This document shows, in pieces, positions 1 to 6,561 of a DNA stretch of 10,720 bases. A model generated the notes under the pieces. It did no database searches, was not told where the DNA came from, and worked only from the letters and a program-made list of their open reading frames with translations. Both the position numbers and the translations under genes were made by a program. This DNA is from Candidatus Parcubacteria bacterium (lineage in GTDB: Bacteria > Patescibacteriota > Patescibacteriia > UBA1558 > GWA2-36-10), in assembly GCA_023246135.1 (NCBI GenBank), contig JAHFJB010000004.1, forward strand, positions 1 through 10,720. The letters run 5' to 3'. Position 1 is the first letter of the stretch, and every line of letters starts with the position of its first letter.

Positions 1-7
1 AACATAA

Positions 8-877
8 TTAAGCTTGGTTATTACTACCAAAAATTTTGATCATTTTTTCAACCTCCGCTTGCATGGCCTTGGTACTTGGTTCCAAAATCTTTCTAGGATC
101 AATCAAATCACTATCTGGCTTGAGGCTTTTCACTAAGGCTTCTTTAAAAGCTAAGCGCAAATTAGTATCGATATTGATAATAGAAACGCCATTTTTAATG
201 GCTTGTTTGAACATCTGCACCGACAGACCAGAACCACCATGTAAAACTATGGGTATATTAACCAAAGACCTTATTTTTTGCAAGCGACGTTCATCTACTT
301 TTTCTATACCCTGGAAGCTACCATGTATGGTGCCCACCGCTACAGCTAAGGTGTCTACTTTAACCAAAGCCACGAATTCCTGGGCTTGAAGTGGATCAGT
401 CAACAGGTCTTTCATGTTTATCTCGCCAGTTTCTAGCTTAACTAACCCCTCTTTACCCAAAATTGAACCAAGCTCAGCTTGGGCCCAAATTCCTTTTTTG
501 TGGGCCAAACTACCAATCTCACGGCTCAAAAAAACATTGGTGGCAAAATCTTTTTCTGAAGCGTCAATATGAACCGAATTGTAGCCAATCTTAATACAAT
601 CTTTGATAAGCCCCAAGTCCTTGCCATGATCCAAGTGGATGCTAATAGGCACAGACTTACCGATAGAATTAGCTACACTAGTGATAATGCCAAAAATGGT
701 TTGTAAATTAGAATAATGTATGGCGGATTCTGATGTCTGTATTATGACTGGTGATTTTTGGCTGACAGCCGCCCGCACAATTGCCAAAGTAGTCTCCAAA
801 TTGGAAGTATTAAAAGCACCCACGGCATATTTGTTCTTGTGAGCGCGACTAACAATCTGCTTGATAGGAACTATCAT
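8..877 (-). CDS. fba: class II fructose-bisphosphate aldolase
   Basis: This is a zinc-dependent aldolase that splits fructose 1,6-bisphosphate into glyceraldehyde 3-phosphate and dihydroxyacetone phosphate, or runs in reverse, in the cytoplasm. The 289-residue length fits the family. Visible motifs are HLDHGKD with the catalytic Asp83 and zinc ligand His84, the SVHIDAS block (101-107, usually SVMIDGS), AELGSILGKEG (134-144), and the other two zinc ligands in GTIHG (His185) and VLHGGSG (His213). NIDTNLR (235-241) takes the place of the usual NINTDLR substrate-binding strand. Asp83-His84 spacing is that of the shorter KbaY/GatY-like branch, so a tagatose-bisphosphate aldolase cannot be excluded by sequence alone. 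Its place 9 bases after triosephosphate isomerase favours the glycolytic role. The start has no recognisable Shine-Dalgarno, which suggests dependence on upstream translation. Confidence 0.93.
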   Translation of the reverse strand: MIVPIKQIVSRAHKNKYAVGAFNTSNLETTLAIVRAAVSQKSPVIIQTSESAIHYSNLQTIFGIITSVANSIGKSVPISIHLDHGKDLGLIKDCIKIGYNSVHIDASEKDFATNVFLSREIGSLAHKKGIWAQAELGSILGKEGLVKLETGEINMKDLLTDPLQAQEFVALVKVDTLAVAVGTIHGSFQGIEKVDERRLQKIRSLVNIPIVLHGGSGLSVQMFKQAIKNGVSIINIDTNLRLAFKEALVKSLKPDSDLIDPRKILEPSTKAMQAEVEKMIKIFGSNNQA

Positions 878-886
878 ATTTTAAAT

Positions 887-1651
887 TTAAGCGTTTTTTA
901 TAATCTCCACAAAAACTTTGGCTTCCAGACTCGCTCCGCCAACCAGAGTGCCTTGCATATTGGCTAGCTTAGTAAAATCAGCTACGGTGTTAGGAGTAAC
1001 ACTACCGCCGTAAATAATACTATAAGCGGCCGGATCTTTGCCGTCAAAAACATCAATCATACTTTGTTTGATAACCGAGGCAATATGGGCCGCTTCTTGA
1101 CTATCAATTACTTGGCCGGAACCAATTACCCAGACCGGTTCATAAGCAATGATAATCTTTTGTTTTTTATCAAATTCAATATTGTGGAGTGCCTGATAAA
1201 CCTGATGCATCACCACCATATCTTTGTTACCTTCTCGCCTTTCATCAAAAGTCTCACCGACACAAATAATCGGCACCAGCCCTTGAGATAAAATGGCTCT
1301 AACTTTTTTATTGACTATTTCATCTATCTCACCCATCTGTCGCCTCTCCGAATGACCCACAATAACATATTGGCAACCTATTTTTTTTAATTCACCTACG
1401 GATATCTCACCAGTATAAGCACCGCGTTCTTCATAAAAACTATCTTGAGCTCCTAGGGCAATTTTGCTGCCTTTCAAAACTTTGGCGACTTCAGTCATCG
1501 CCAAAAAACTGGGGCATATCACTACTTGAATATCACGAGAAGCTTTATTATTGGATAGCAACTTTCTGGTAGCCTTGGCAACCTTGGACGACTGGTTGAC
1601 ATCCAACTGCATTTTCCAGTTGGCAATTATGATTTTTTTGTAATTTTTCAT
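887..1651 (-). CDS. tpiA: triosephosphate isomerase
   Basis: This 254-residue TIM-barrel enzyme interconverts dihydroxyacetone phosphate and glyceraldehyde 3-phosphate. All catalytic elements are visible: NWKM with Asn11 and Lys13, VGHSERR with His100, AYEPVWVIGSG with Glu171 and the mobile loop 6 (the common hinge is AIGTG), then YGGSV (214-218) and the phosphate-binding VGGASL (237-242). The length is normal. The ATG start is forced, because an in-frame TAA lies five codons upstream. The only purine-rich ribosome binding site, AGGGAGGGG, sits about 15 bases before the ATG, further than usual. The gene follows dacA after 47 bases and precedes the aldolase by 9 bases, so two adjacent glycolytic steps are co-expressed. 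A TATACT box lies in the dacA-tpiA gap, but no good -35 was found, so a separate promoter is unproven. Confidence 0.95.
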   Translation of the reverse strand: MKNYKKIIIANWKMQLDVNQSSKVAKATRKLLSNNKASRDIQVVICPSFLAMTEVAKVLKGSKIALGAQDSFYEERGAYTGEISVGELKKIGCQYVIVGHSERRQMGEIDEIVNKKVRAILSQGLVPIICVGETFDERREGNKDMVVMHQVYQALHNIEFDKKQKIIIAYEPVWVIGSGQVIDSQEAAHIASVIKQSMIDVFDGKDPAAYSIIYGGSVTPNTVADFTKLANMQGTLVGGASLEAKVFVEIIKNA

Positions 1652-1698
1652 ATAAAATTAATTAATCCCCTCCCTTTCAGTATAAAACAAAACGCCCT

Positions 1699-2616
1699 TT
1701 AATACCAGACAAAATTATTTAGTGTCCAGGCTGATAAAATCTTCAAATCATTGAATCTATCAGCATTGGAAGCTGAACCTAGAACAACCGATATAATTCT
1801 CTGGTCTTTGTCGCCTTCAATCTCAGCCACTAAGCAATGACCAGACTCAGTAATAAACCCGGTCTTACCGGCTACAACCTCCAAAAATCCGCTAAGCAAA
1901 TGATTGGTTGAATTTATTTTGTGGCTCTGGCCGCTAGTCGCTGTGAAAGAGTAAGTCTTTTGGTTAGTGGCATTTCTAATATCAGAATTAGCAAAGGCTT
2001 TTTTAGCTAAAAGCAAAATATCATTGGCTGAGGACACATTTTTAGCTGACAAGCCAGTAGGATCAACAAAACTAGTCTGAGCTAGCCCCAAAGCCTTGGC
2101 CTTAGTATTCATGGCTTTGATAAATTCTTCTGGCTTAAGGTCGGTGCTCCTAGACAAAGCATTGGCTACATTGTTATCTGAAGCAATGAGCATGGTATTA
2201 AAAGCATCTTTAAAAGTTACGGTTTCATCTCGCAAAATACTAGCCGAATTAGCTCCAGCTTCATCTCCTTTGGCCATAGTCAGAGTCTCATCCCAACCAG
2301 GATTATTATCCAAAAATACCAAGGCTGTCATTAATTTGGTTATACTGGCCAAGGGTCTTACTTCATCAGCGTTTTTTTGCCATAAGACAGTACCGGTATT
2401 TTTATCCATTACGGCAGCGGCTTGAGCCGTTAATTTTACTCCCAAAGAATTATTATCCACCTTGTGCGGTATTTTTGTCTGTTGAGCATCAAAAACCTGC
2501 CCCGATACTATAACTTGATTTTTATCCTGCAACTTAAAAATAGGCAAATGATAGACGCTTGGTGCTGTCAATTGCCAAGTCAATATAATAGTAGAAATTA
2601 GCGCCCAAAAATTCAT
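1699..2616 (-). CDS. dacA: D-alanyl-D-alanine carboxypeptidase (S11, PBP5-like)
   Basis: This penicillin-binding serine carboxypeptidase removes the terminal D-Ala from peptidoglycan pentapeptides outside the membrane. The three active-site motifs of the S11 family are present in order: SITK (Ser91 nucleophile, Lys94), SDN (146-148) and KTG (251-253). The N-terminus has a hydrophobic stretch (about residues 3-18) with no charged residues, likely an uncleaved anchor or signal peptide. At 305 residues it ends shortly after the catalytic domain, so it lacks the C-terminal beta domain and amphipathic anchor helix of E. coli PBP5. That leaves the N-terminal segment as the probable membrane tether. 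The ATG overlaps the stop of the pseudouridine synthase as ATGA, with a good Shine-Dalgarno (AAGGAAG) 7 bases upstream, which indicates translational coupling. It could be called dacF-like instead; the enzymatic class is secure. Confidence 0.92.
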   Translation of the reverse strand: MNFWALISTIILTWQLTAPSVYHLPIFKLQDKNQVIVSGQVFDAQQTKIPHKVDNNSLGVKLTAQAAAVMDKNTGTVLWQKNADEVRPLASITKLMTALVFLDNNPGWDETLTMAKGDEAGANSASILRDETVTFKDAFNTMLIASDNNVANALSRSTDLKPEEFIKAMNTKAKALGLAQTSFVDPTGLSAKNVSSANDILLLAKKAFANSDIRNATNQKTYSFTATSGQSHKINSTNHLLSGFLEVVAGKTGFITESGHCLVAEIEGDKDQRIISVVLGSASNADRFNDLKILSAWTLNNFVWY

Positions 2617-3311
2617 AAAATATCTTCCTTTTTTAACTGTCTATATTTACCGCTAGCTAAGTTACCTAATGTTAATCGGCCTTCGGCAATTCTTGTTAAT
2701 TCCAATACTCGCAGACCCTCTGCCCCTAACATACGTCTAATCTGCCTATTCCAACCTTGATGAATCACTATTTCCAATTTATTTTTGTCCAAAATTCTAA
2801 TCTTGTCAGCCCTAGCTAATCCTTCTGGCAATAAAACTCCTTGCTTCAATGTTCTGACAATACCTCTATCTAGTTCTCCACCAACTGTGACTAAATAAGT
2901 CTTATTTACTTCAAATTTAGGATGAGTCAATTGATAAATTAGCTCGCCATCATTACTAAGTAACAACAAGCCAGCCGAATCTTTATCTAATCTACCTACT
3001 GGAACCACTCTCGGATGCTTGGGCACTAAATCAATTACTGTCTTATCATTATGCGGGTCGCTGAGCGAACAAATATAGCCTTCGGGCTTATTTAATAAAT
3101 AATAAACTTTTCTCTCCAATATTACCTTTCTATCATCTACTGCAATATCAGATTGATTAGCTAAGACATTAGTAGACACCTCATCTACAACTACACCGGC
3201 TATTTTGACTCTACCAGCCCTGATAAGATCCTCTGACTTACGCCGCGAAGCTAAGCCAGCTTCGGCCAAAAACTTAGCTAGCCGCATGGTATCTTTAGTT
3301 ATTTTCTTCAT
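2613..3311 (-). CDS. rluB: rRNA pseudouridine synthase, RsuA/RluB family
   Basis: This 232-residue enzyme isomerises a specific uridine in ribosomal RNA. An N-terminal S4 RNA-binding domain (about residues 9-68, beginning MRLAKFLAEAGLASRRK) is followed by the catalytic domain. That domain contains LLNKPEGY (72-79), the catalytic loop GRLDKDSAGLLLLSNDG (106-122, Asp109 nucleophile), LTHPKFEVNKTY and the RQIRRML block. Family position next to scpA and scpB is that of RluB in many bacteria, where the target is 23S rRNA helix 80-93. RsuA (16S) is the alternative, so the exact target is inferred. The start is uncertain: the ATG at 3311 overlaps scpB by 17 bases and has no Shine-Dalgarno, while ATG at 3287 (Met9) begins exactly where the S4 domain usually starts and leaves a 7-base gap. 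The stop overlaps the dacA start by 4 bases. Confidence 0.92.
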   Translation of the reverse strand: MKKITKDTMRLAKFLAEAGLASRRKSEDLIRAGRVKIAGVVVDEVSTNVLANQSDIAVDDRKVILERKVYYLLNKPEGYICSLSDPHNDKTVIDLVPKHPRVVPVGRLDKDSAGLLLLSNDGELIYQLTHPKFEVNKTYLVTVGGELDRGIVRTLKQGVLLPEGLARADKIRILDKNKLEIVIHQGWNRQIRRMLGAEGLRVLELTRIAEGRLTLGNLASGKYRQLKKEDIL

Positions 3312-3855
3312 TAGCAGTATTGTCTAAAAGTTTGGCTAAATTTTCATCGCTATTGAGCTTTTCATATTCTGGCAAATCTTCCACTGCCGCTATGCCTAGA
3401 TGACGCAAAAAATCCATAGTTACCGAATAAGTAGTGGCCAAATTATTTTTGTCTTCATTGGACTCAATAAGTCCCCGAATAAGTAAATTTCGTAAAATTA
3501 AACTACAGTTTACACCCCTGATTTGCTCTAATTCTTCTTTACTTATGGGCTGGCGATAGGCAATGATAGTTAAGGTCTCTACTGATGGCTTAGTGAGTTC
3601 CCCAGTCAATTCATCTTTAAAATATTGCTGGAGTATCTTGCCATTATCTGGATTAGTCACTAGTTGTATCTGACGGTTATTAACAGCTATATGAATGCCA
3701 CTACTAGCTTGATTATGCCTAGCTTTTAGTGCCTCTACTATTTCTGGCCAATCAGCTTCGTCTATAGACAAAAAGCTACCGAGTTCTTTCAAAGACAGGG
3801 GTCGGCCAACTGCTAAGAGCAAACTTTCAATTATTGATAATTTTTCCTCTTTCAT
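3295..3855 (-). CDS. scpB: segregation and condensation protein B
   Basis: ScpB is the winged-helix kite subunit that dimerises and binds ScpA in the SMC-ScpAB condensin complex, which organises and segregates the chromosome. The 186-residue length is typical. The clearest signature lies at 91-131: SVETLTIIAYRQPISKEELEQIRGVN followed by LRNLLIRGLIE, matching the conserved second winged-helix domain. The N-terminal half (6-80) has the expected first winged helix, with IESLLLAVGRPLSLKEL. It starts 6 bases after the scpA stop and overlaps the next gene by 17 bases. No Shine-Dalgarno is visible before the ATG, only a T run, so initiation is probably coupled to scpA translation. The C-terminal tail is acidic and Asn/Glu-rich. 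No smc gene is in the window. Confidence 0.95.
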   Translation of the reverse strand: MKEEKLSIIESLLLAVGRPLSLKELGSFLSIDEADWPEIVEALKARHNQASSGIHIAVNNRQIQLVTNPDNGKILQQYFKDELTGELTKPSVETLTIIAYRQPISKEELEQIRGVNCSLILRNLLIRGLIESNEDKNNLATTYSVTMDFLRHLGIAAVEDLPEYEKLNSDENLAKLLDNTANEENN

Positions 3856-3861
3856 AAAAAA

Positions 3862-4569
3862 CTACTGATTATTTTTTTCAATATTTAATTCCCCAAATAA
3901 TTCATCTTGTTTAACTATAATTTCTTTTTGTTTGACTAATTCTAGGAGTGCCAAAAAGCCGACCACGACTTCCATCTTGTCTTTTTTATCCAACCATTCT
4001 TTAAAATTCATATGCACCCGCTCTTTAATCAAAATTTTTATCTCTTCTATTTTTTCACTGATAGAAATAGCTCGGGCAATCACGGCTTTGGGCAAATTGA
4101 TCAGATGCTCTATGCGCGATAGTACAAAAATAAAAGCCTTGCTCATAACATTGGCATCAACATTTTTTGGCGGACGGAATTCCTGTGGCAAATCAAATTT
4201 ATAAGGATTCAAACGCTCATAAGAACAATGTTTTTTATCCAAAAACATCCGATTAATCTCTTTACTAGCTTCATAATACTCCCGATAAATCTTGAGCTGG
4301 CGCTCCAAATCACCAACCTCTTCTTCGGCCTCAGTAGCCAAATCGGGCAAAAGATATTTTGATTTTAAATAAATCAGTTTGGAAGCAATCAATAAAAAAT
4401 CAGCCACTTCAGCAGAGGCTAAGTCATCAGCTTGTTCAATATAATCCAAATATTGATCGGTAATTTTGGCCAAAGAGATCTCAGTGATATGCAACTTATT
4501 CTTTTCAATAAGCTGTAACAACAAATCCAATGGCCCTTCAAATTGCTCTAAATGTATCTGATGCATCAT
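3862..4569 (-). CDS. scpA: segregation and condensation protein A (kleisin)
   Basis: ScpA is the kleisin that bridges the two SMC heads in bacterial condensin. The N-terminal signature IHLEQFEGPLDLLLQLIE (5-22), continuing KNKLHITEISLAKITDQYLDYI, is diagnostic. The C-terminal winged helix with VVVGFLALLELVKQKEIIV (around 200-220) and a final DELFGELN motif, which contacts the SMC head, is also intact. At 235 residues it is slightly shorter than the usual 240-260 but has both ends and the acidic linker (LATEAEEEVGDL, about 80-91). Two consecutive ATG codons are possible starts. No Shine-Dalgarno is present. The near-consensus promoter at 4596-4624 would give only about a 20-base leader, so this gene heads the operon scpA-scpB-rluB-dacA-tpiA-fba. 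Confidence 0.95.
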   Translation of the reverse strand: MMHQIHLEQFEGPLDLLLQLIEKNKLHITEISLAKITDQYLDYIEQADDLASAEVADFLLIASKLIYLKSKYLLPDLATEAEEEVGDLERQLKIYREYYEASKEINRMFLDKKHCSYERLNPYKFDLPQEFRPPKNVDANVMSKAFIFVLSRIEHLINLPKAVIARAISISEKIEEIKILIKERVHMNFKEWLDKKDKMEVVVGFLALLELVKQKEIIVKQDELFGELNIEKNNQ

Positions 4570-4581
4570 TCAATAAAATAA

Positions 4582-4594
4582 AAAATAGCATTGC
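4582..4594 (-). repeat. short dyad between the scpA -10 box and start codon
   Basis: The region just downstream of the scpA -10 box contains ATAGCA-A-TGCTAT, an exact inverted repeat around a single central base, followed on the minus strand by a run of six T. It overlaps the predicted transcription start. It could be an operator for a dimeric repressor or a weak leader hairpin; as an RNA stem it is only four pairs with a five-base loop. The inverted repeat is directly visible, but any function is inference. Confidence 0.35.
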
Positions 4595-4595
4595 T

Positions 4596-4624
4596 ATTAT
4601 AACATTTAAAACTTGTTTTTTCAA
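4596..4624 (-). promoter_or_regulatory. promoter of the scpA operon
   Basis: TTGAAA (4619-4624) and a perfect TATAAT (4596-4601) are separated by exactly 17 bases on the minus strand, one mismatch from the sigma-70 consensus. The expected transcription start is near 4589, about 20 bases before the scpA ATG. It lies immediately downstream of the candidate terminator at 4634-4665, so the operon starts as an independent unit. Confidence 0.8.
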
Positions 4625-4625
4625 T

Positions 4626-4851
4626 AAAATTAAGGGGGCCCAGCAGTACGAAACCGCCGGACCCCTCCACCCGAACTTTGAACTTCGCTCCATACGCACG
4701 TAGCGTTAGCTCTTGCTTGAAAGCAAAGTCTCGGTCCGGGAGAACCATCGATTTTCTGCCCCTTTGGGGGACACCAGGGGGCAAATCCTCGACGGTGGCC
4801 TTAAAAGCCTTATGTATACATGTGCATACGTGAATGTGCCTTTGATTTCCG
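4626..4851 (-). ncRNA. candidate structured noncoding RNA A (about 225 nt)
   Basis: A GC-rich segment in an AT-rich gap, bounded by a TTGACA-17-TACAAT promoter (4858-4886) and a 13-pair hairpin followed by CTTAATTTTA. On the minus strand several stems can be drawn. One is ACCGUCGA with UCGAUGGU enclosing UUGCCCC with GGGGCAG. Others are CCCGGAC with GUUCGGG, GUAUGC-ACAU-GUAUAC, and the UUGCU-UUCA-AGCAA hairpin. I see no RNase P, tmRNA or SRP RNA consensus. An open frame of 106 codons runs across it from a TTG that is the -35 box itself, through the hairpin and the scpA promoter, so it is unlikely to be a gene as it stands. However, its central part (about 4640-4800) has coding-like codons, so a small or decayed protein gene is the main alternative. 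The transcript ends are estimates. Confidence 0.5.
4634..4665 (-). terminator. intrinsic terminator of RNA A, just before the scpA promoter
   Basis: On the minus strand, bases 4665-4653 pair with 4647-4635 to form a 13-pair stem with three G-U pairs and a five-base loop (TTCGT). It starts GGGGTCCGG and ends GGGCCCC, and is followed by CTTAATTTTATT. The stem is very stable; the T tract is interrupted but acceptable. Position right before the TTGAAA box of the scpA promoter fits a transcript end. Confidence 0.65.
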
Positions 4852-4857
4852 ACAGAT

Positions 4858-4886
4858 ATTGTATAACAAAAAACAAATACTGTCAA
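4858..4886 (-). promoter_or_regulatory. promoter of candidate RNA A
   Basis: On the minus strand a perfect TTGACA (4881-4886) and TACAAT (4858-4863) are spaced by 17 bases. The predicted start is near 4851. No ribosome binding site plus long open frame follows, which is why an RNA product is preferred. Confidence 0.7.
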
Positions 4887-4911
4887 TAGTAAGTATTTTC
4901 TCTAATATTAG

Positions 4912-5057
4912 CTAAAAATTGATACCCCCGGTCCAAAAGACGAACACGGGGGTATGAAACAAAGGGGCCGCTGCTAAGTTTGCCGCGGGGGTTTGGTGAG
5001 AAAACGGCTCCCCCAGCGAACGGCCCCTGATCTTTCTAATGTCACTGGAACTTGAAT
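4912..5057 (-). ncRNA. candidate structured noncoding RNA B (about 145 nt)
   Basis: This GC-rich stretch downstream of aspS starts at a TTGACA-17-TATATA promoter and ends at a hairpin followed by CAATTTTT. The body folds as a long closed arm: AGGGGCCG (5028-5021) pairs with CGGCCCCT (4970-4963). Inside it are GGGGG (5014-5010) with CCCCC (4991-4987), and alternative pairings CGCTG/CAGCG and GCCG/CGGC. A 24-codon frame (GTG at about 5043, ending TAG inside the arm) exists but has no Shine-Dalgarno. I do not recognise a known RNA family. It could also act as the 3' terminator region of aspS, which has no other. Boundaries are inferred from the promoter and hairpin. Confidence 0.5.
4922..4955 (-). 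terminator. intrinsic terminator of RNA B
   Basis: ATACCCCCG (minus 4955-4947) pairs perfectly over nine bases with CGGGGGTAT (4930-4922) across a 16-base loop, and is followed on the minus strand by CAATTTTTAGC. The T run on this side only, with none on the plus side, sets the direction. It would end RNA B and any read-through from aspS. Confidence 0.7.
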
Positions 5058-5063
5058 ATTTTA

Positions 5064-5092
5064 TATATACAATAAATATATAATATTGTCAA
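5064..5092 (-). promoter_or_regulatory. promoter of candidate RNA B
   Basis: A perfect TTGACA (5087-5092) and TATATA (5064-5069) are spaced by 17 bases on the minus strand, beginning only nine bases after the aspS stop codon. The very AT-rich spacer and downstream region should melt easily. The predicted start is near 5057. Confidence 0.7.
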
Positions 5093-5101
5093 GAGGTAAC
5101 C

Positions 5102-6520
5102 TTATTTCTTTTTTATCTGTAGATGAAGCTCATCCAATTGTTCCTGCCCCACTGTTGAAGGTGACTCCATCATAGGATCACGGCCATCAGAAGTCAGAGG
5201 AAAAGCTGTCACTTCTTTCAAGTTTTTTTCACCCAAAAGTACCATCAGTAGTCTATCTATGCCCGGAGCAATGCCGCCATGGGGCGGTACGCCGTATTTA
5301 AAAGCTTCAAAATAATGTTTGAACTGTTCTTTTTGTTCTTTACTAAAGCCAATAAGCTCCCAGATCTTTTCCTGTACTTTCATATCATGGATGCGAATGG
5401 CTCCCCCACCAACTTCAAAACCGTTGAGTATTAAATCATGCTGATATGATTTGACCTTACTAGGATCCTTGTCTAAAAAGGCTAAGTCTTTTTCTTGAGG
5501 AGCTGTAAACATATTATGAGTTGGTCCCCAAGTCTTGCCGGCGCCAATAAACTTATCTTCGTCAGTCTGCTTAGTAAACAAAGGAAAATTTATCACCCAG
5601 GCAAAAGCTAATTCATCAACATCGTTTTTATCTTTCCTCAGATCAGGCTTATCAGTCTTATATTTTTTCATAACTTCATCATAATCTAAGCGCGGCCATG
5701 GTTCCTGAGTTATTTTCTTATGAGGAAATACCTCTTTGACCATAGCTATAAACATCTTTTCTACCAAGTCTAAAATATCTTCTTGACTGACAAATGACAT
5801 CTCCATATCTAGTTGATAGAACTCTCCCGGACTTCTGTCAGACCGCGCATCTTCATCACGAAAACATGGAGCCACCTGAAAATATCTATCCATACCAGCT
5901 ACCATTAGTAGCTGTTTGTATTGCTGGGGCGCTTGCGGCAAGGCAAAAAACTGGCCTGGATGAAGTCTAGATGGCACCAGATAATCCCGGGCGCCTTCCG
6001 GCGTAGACTTGGAAAGTATTGGAGTCTGAATTTCTATAAAATCTTGCGTATGCAAATAATTTCTAAAAAAGCTAATAACTTGATCGCGTATGACCAAATT
6101 GTGCTTCATCCTTTCATGACGCAAATCAAGATAACGATACTTAAGGCGCAATTCTTCATTGGCTTGGCGCTCTTCGTTGTCTATTTCAAACGGCGGAGTA
6201 TCAGCTGTAGATAAAACTTCTATTTTTTTGGCTAAAATTTCGACTGTGCCAGTAGCCAAATCTTTGTTGATTTGCTTATCTCCCCGCTTTTGCACTACAC
6301 CTGTAATACTCAAAACAAATTCCGGACGAATATCTTTGAGTAAGTCATTGCTAGCTTGGTCCAATTCACTGGGTACAGCGACTACTTGGACAATACCCCA
6401 GCGGTCTCTGAGATCCAAAAATACAATCTTACCCATATTGCGCCTATTGTGCACCCAACCTTTGATAAGCACTGTTTGGTTGACCTCACTAATAGTTTCT
6501 ATTGTTTTTTTTCTATCCAT
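5102..6520 (-). CDS. aspS: aspartyl-tRNA synthetase, lacking the GAD insertion
   Basis: This class II synthetase charges tRNA with aspartate. The N-terminal OB anticodon-binding domain (about 1-105) has GWVHNRRNMGKIVFLDLRD. The catalytic domain shows motif 1 around YLHTQDFIEIQTPIL (156-170), STPEGARDYLVPSR, motif 2 FRDED (221-225) with YQLDMEMSF, and motif 3 GGIAPGIDRLLM (416-427). STPEGARDYLVP and LPQAPQQYKQLLM are bacterial-type. At 472 residues it is about 110-120 short of the usual bacterial enzyme. The missing part is the GAD domain: only about 16 residues separate DKPDLR (291-296) from FPLF (313-316). The C-terminal AFPLTSDGRDPMMESPS is intact. Whether it also charges tRNA-Asn cannot be decided; asnS nearby makes that unnecessary. 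No Shine-Dalgarno precedes the ATG; a TATGAT box 15 bases upstream hints at a very short leader, but has no -35. Confidence 0.95.
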   Translation of the reverse strand: MDRKKTIETISEVNQTVLIKGWVHNRRNMGKIVFLDLRDRWGIVQVVAVPSELDQASNDLLKDIRPEFVLSITGVVQKRGDKQINKDLATGTVEILAKKIEVLSTADTPPFEIDNEERQANEELRLKYRYLDLRHERMKHNLVIRDQVISFFRNYLHTQDFIEIQTPILSKSTPEGARDYLVPSRLHPGQFFALPQAPQQYKQLLMVAGMDRYFQVAPCFRDEDARSDRSPGEFYQLDMEMSFVSQEDILDLVEKMFIAMVKEVFPHKKITQEPWPRLDYDEVMKKYKTDKPDLRKDKNDVDELAFAWVINFPLFTKQTDEDKFIGAGKTWGPTHNMFTAPQEKDLAFLDKDPSKVKSYQHDLILNGFEVGGGAIRIHDMKVQEKIWELIGFSKEQKEQFKHYFEAFKYGVPPHGGIAPGIDRLLMVLLGEKNLKEVTAFPLTSDGRDPMMESPSTVGQEQLDELHLQIKKK

Positions 6521-6561
6521 AAAATTATTTATTCTATCATAAGCTTAAGTGGAGCCGAGAA

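Noticed and set aside
36..389. Plus-strand open frames across the window (for example 36-389, 2096-2425, 3932-4204, 9865-10131)
   Set aside because: All lie opposite well-supported minus-strand genes with full motif sets and have no start signals or recognisable products.
4566..4886. Open minus-strand frame of 106 codons across the aspS-scpA gap, as a normal protein gene
   Set aside because: Its start is a TTG that is the -35 box of a promoter, it has no ribosome binding site, and it crosses a terminator hairpin and the scpA promoter. The coding-like middle is kept as an open question under findings.
4626..5057. RNase P RNA, tmRNA, SRP RNA or 6S RNA in the aspS-scpA gap
   Set aside because: The universal RNase P GAGGAAAGUCC region, tmRNA ends and SRP GGAAG apical region are not present. 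6S was not supported by a single long bubbled rod, but only a covariance search can exclude it.
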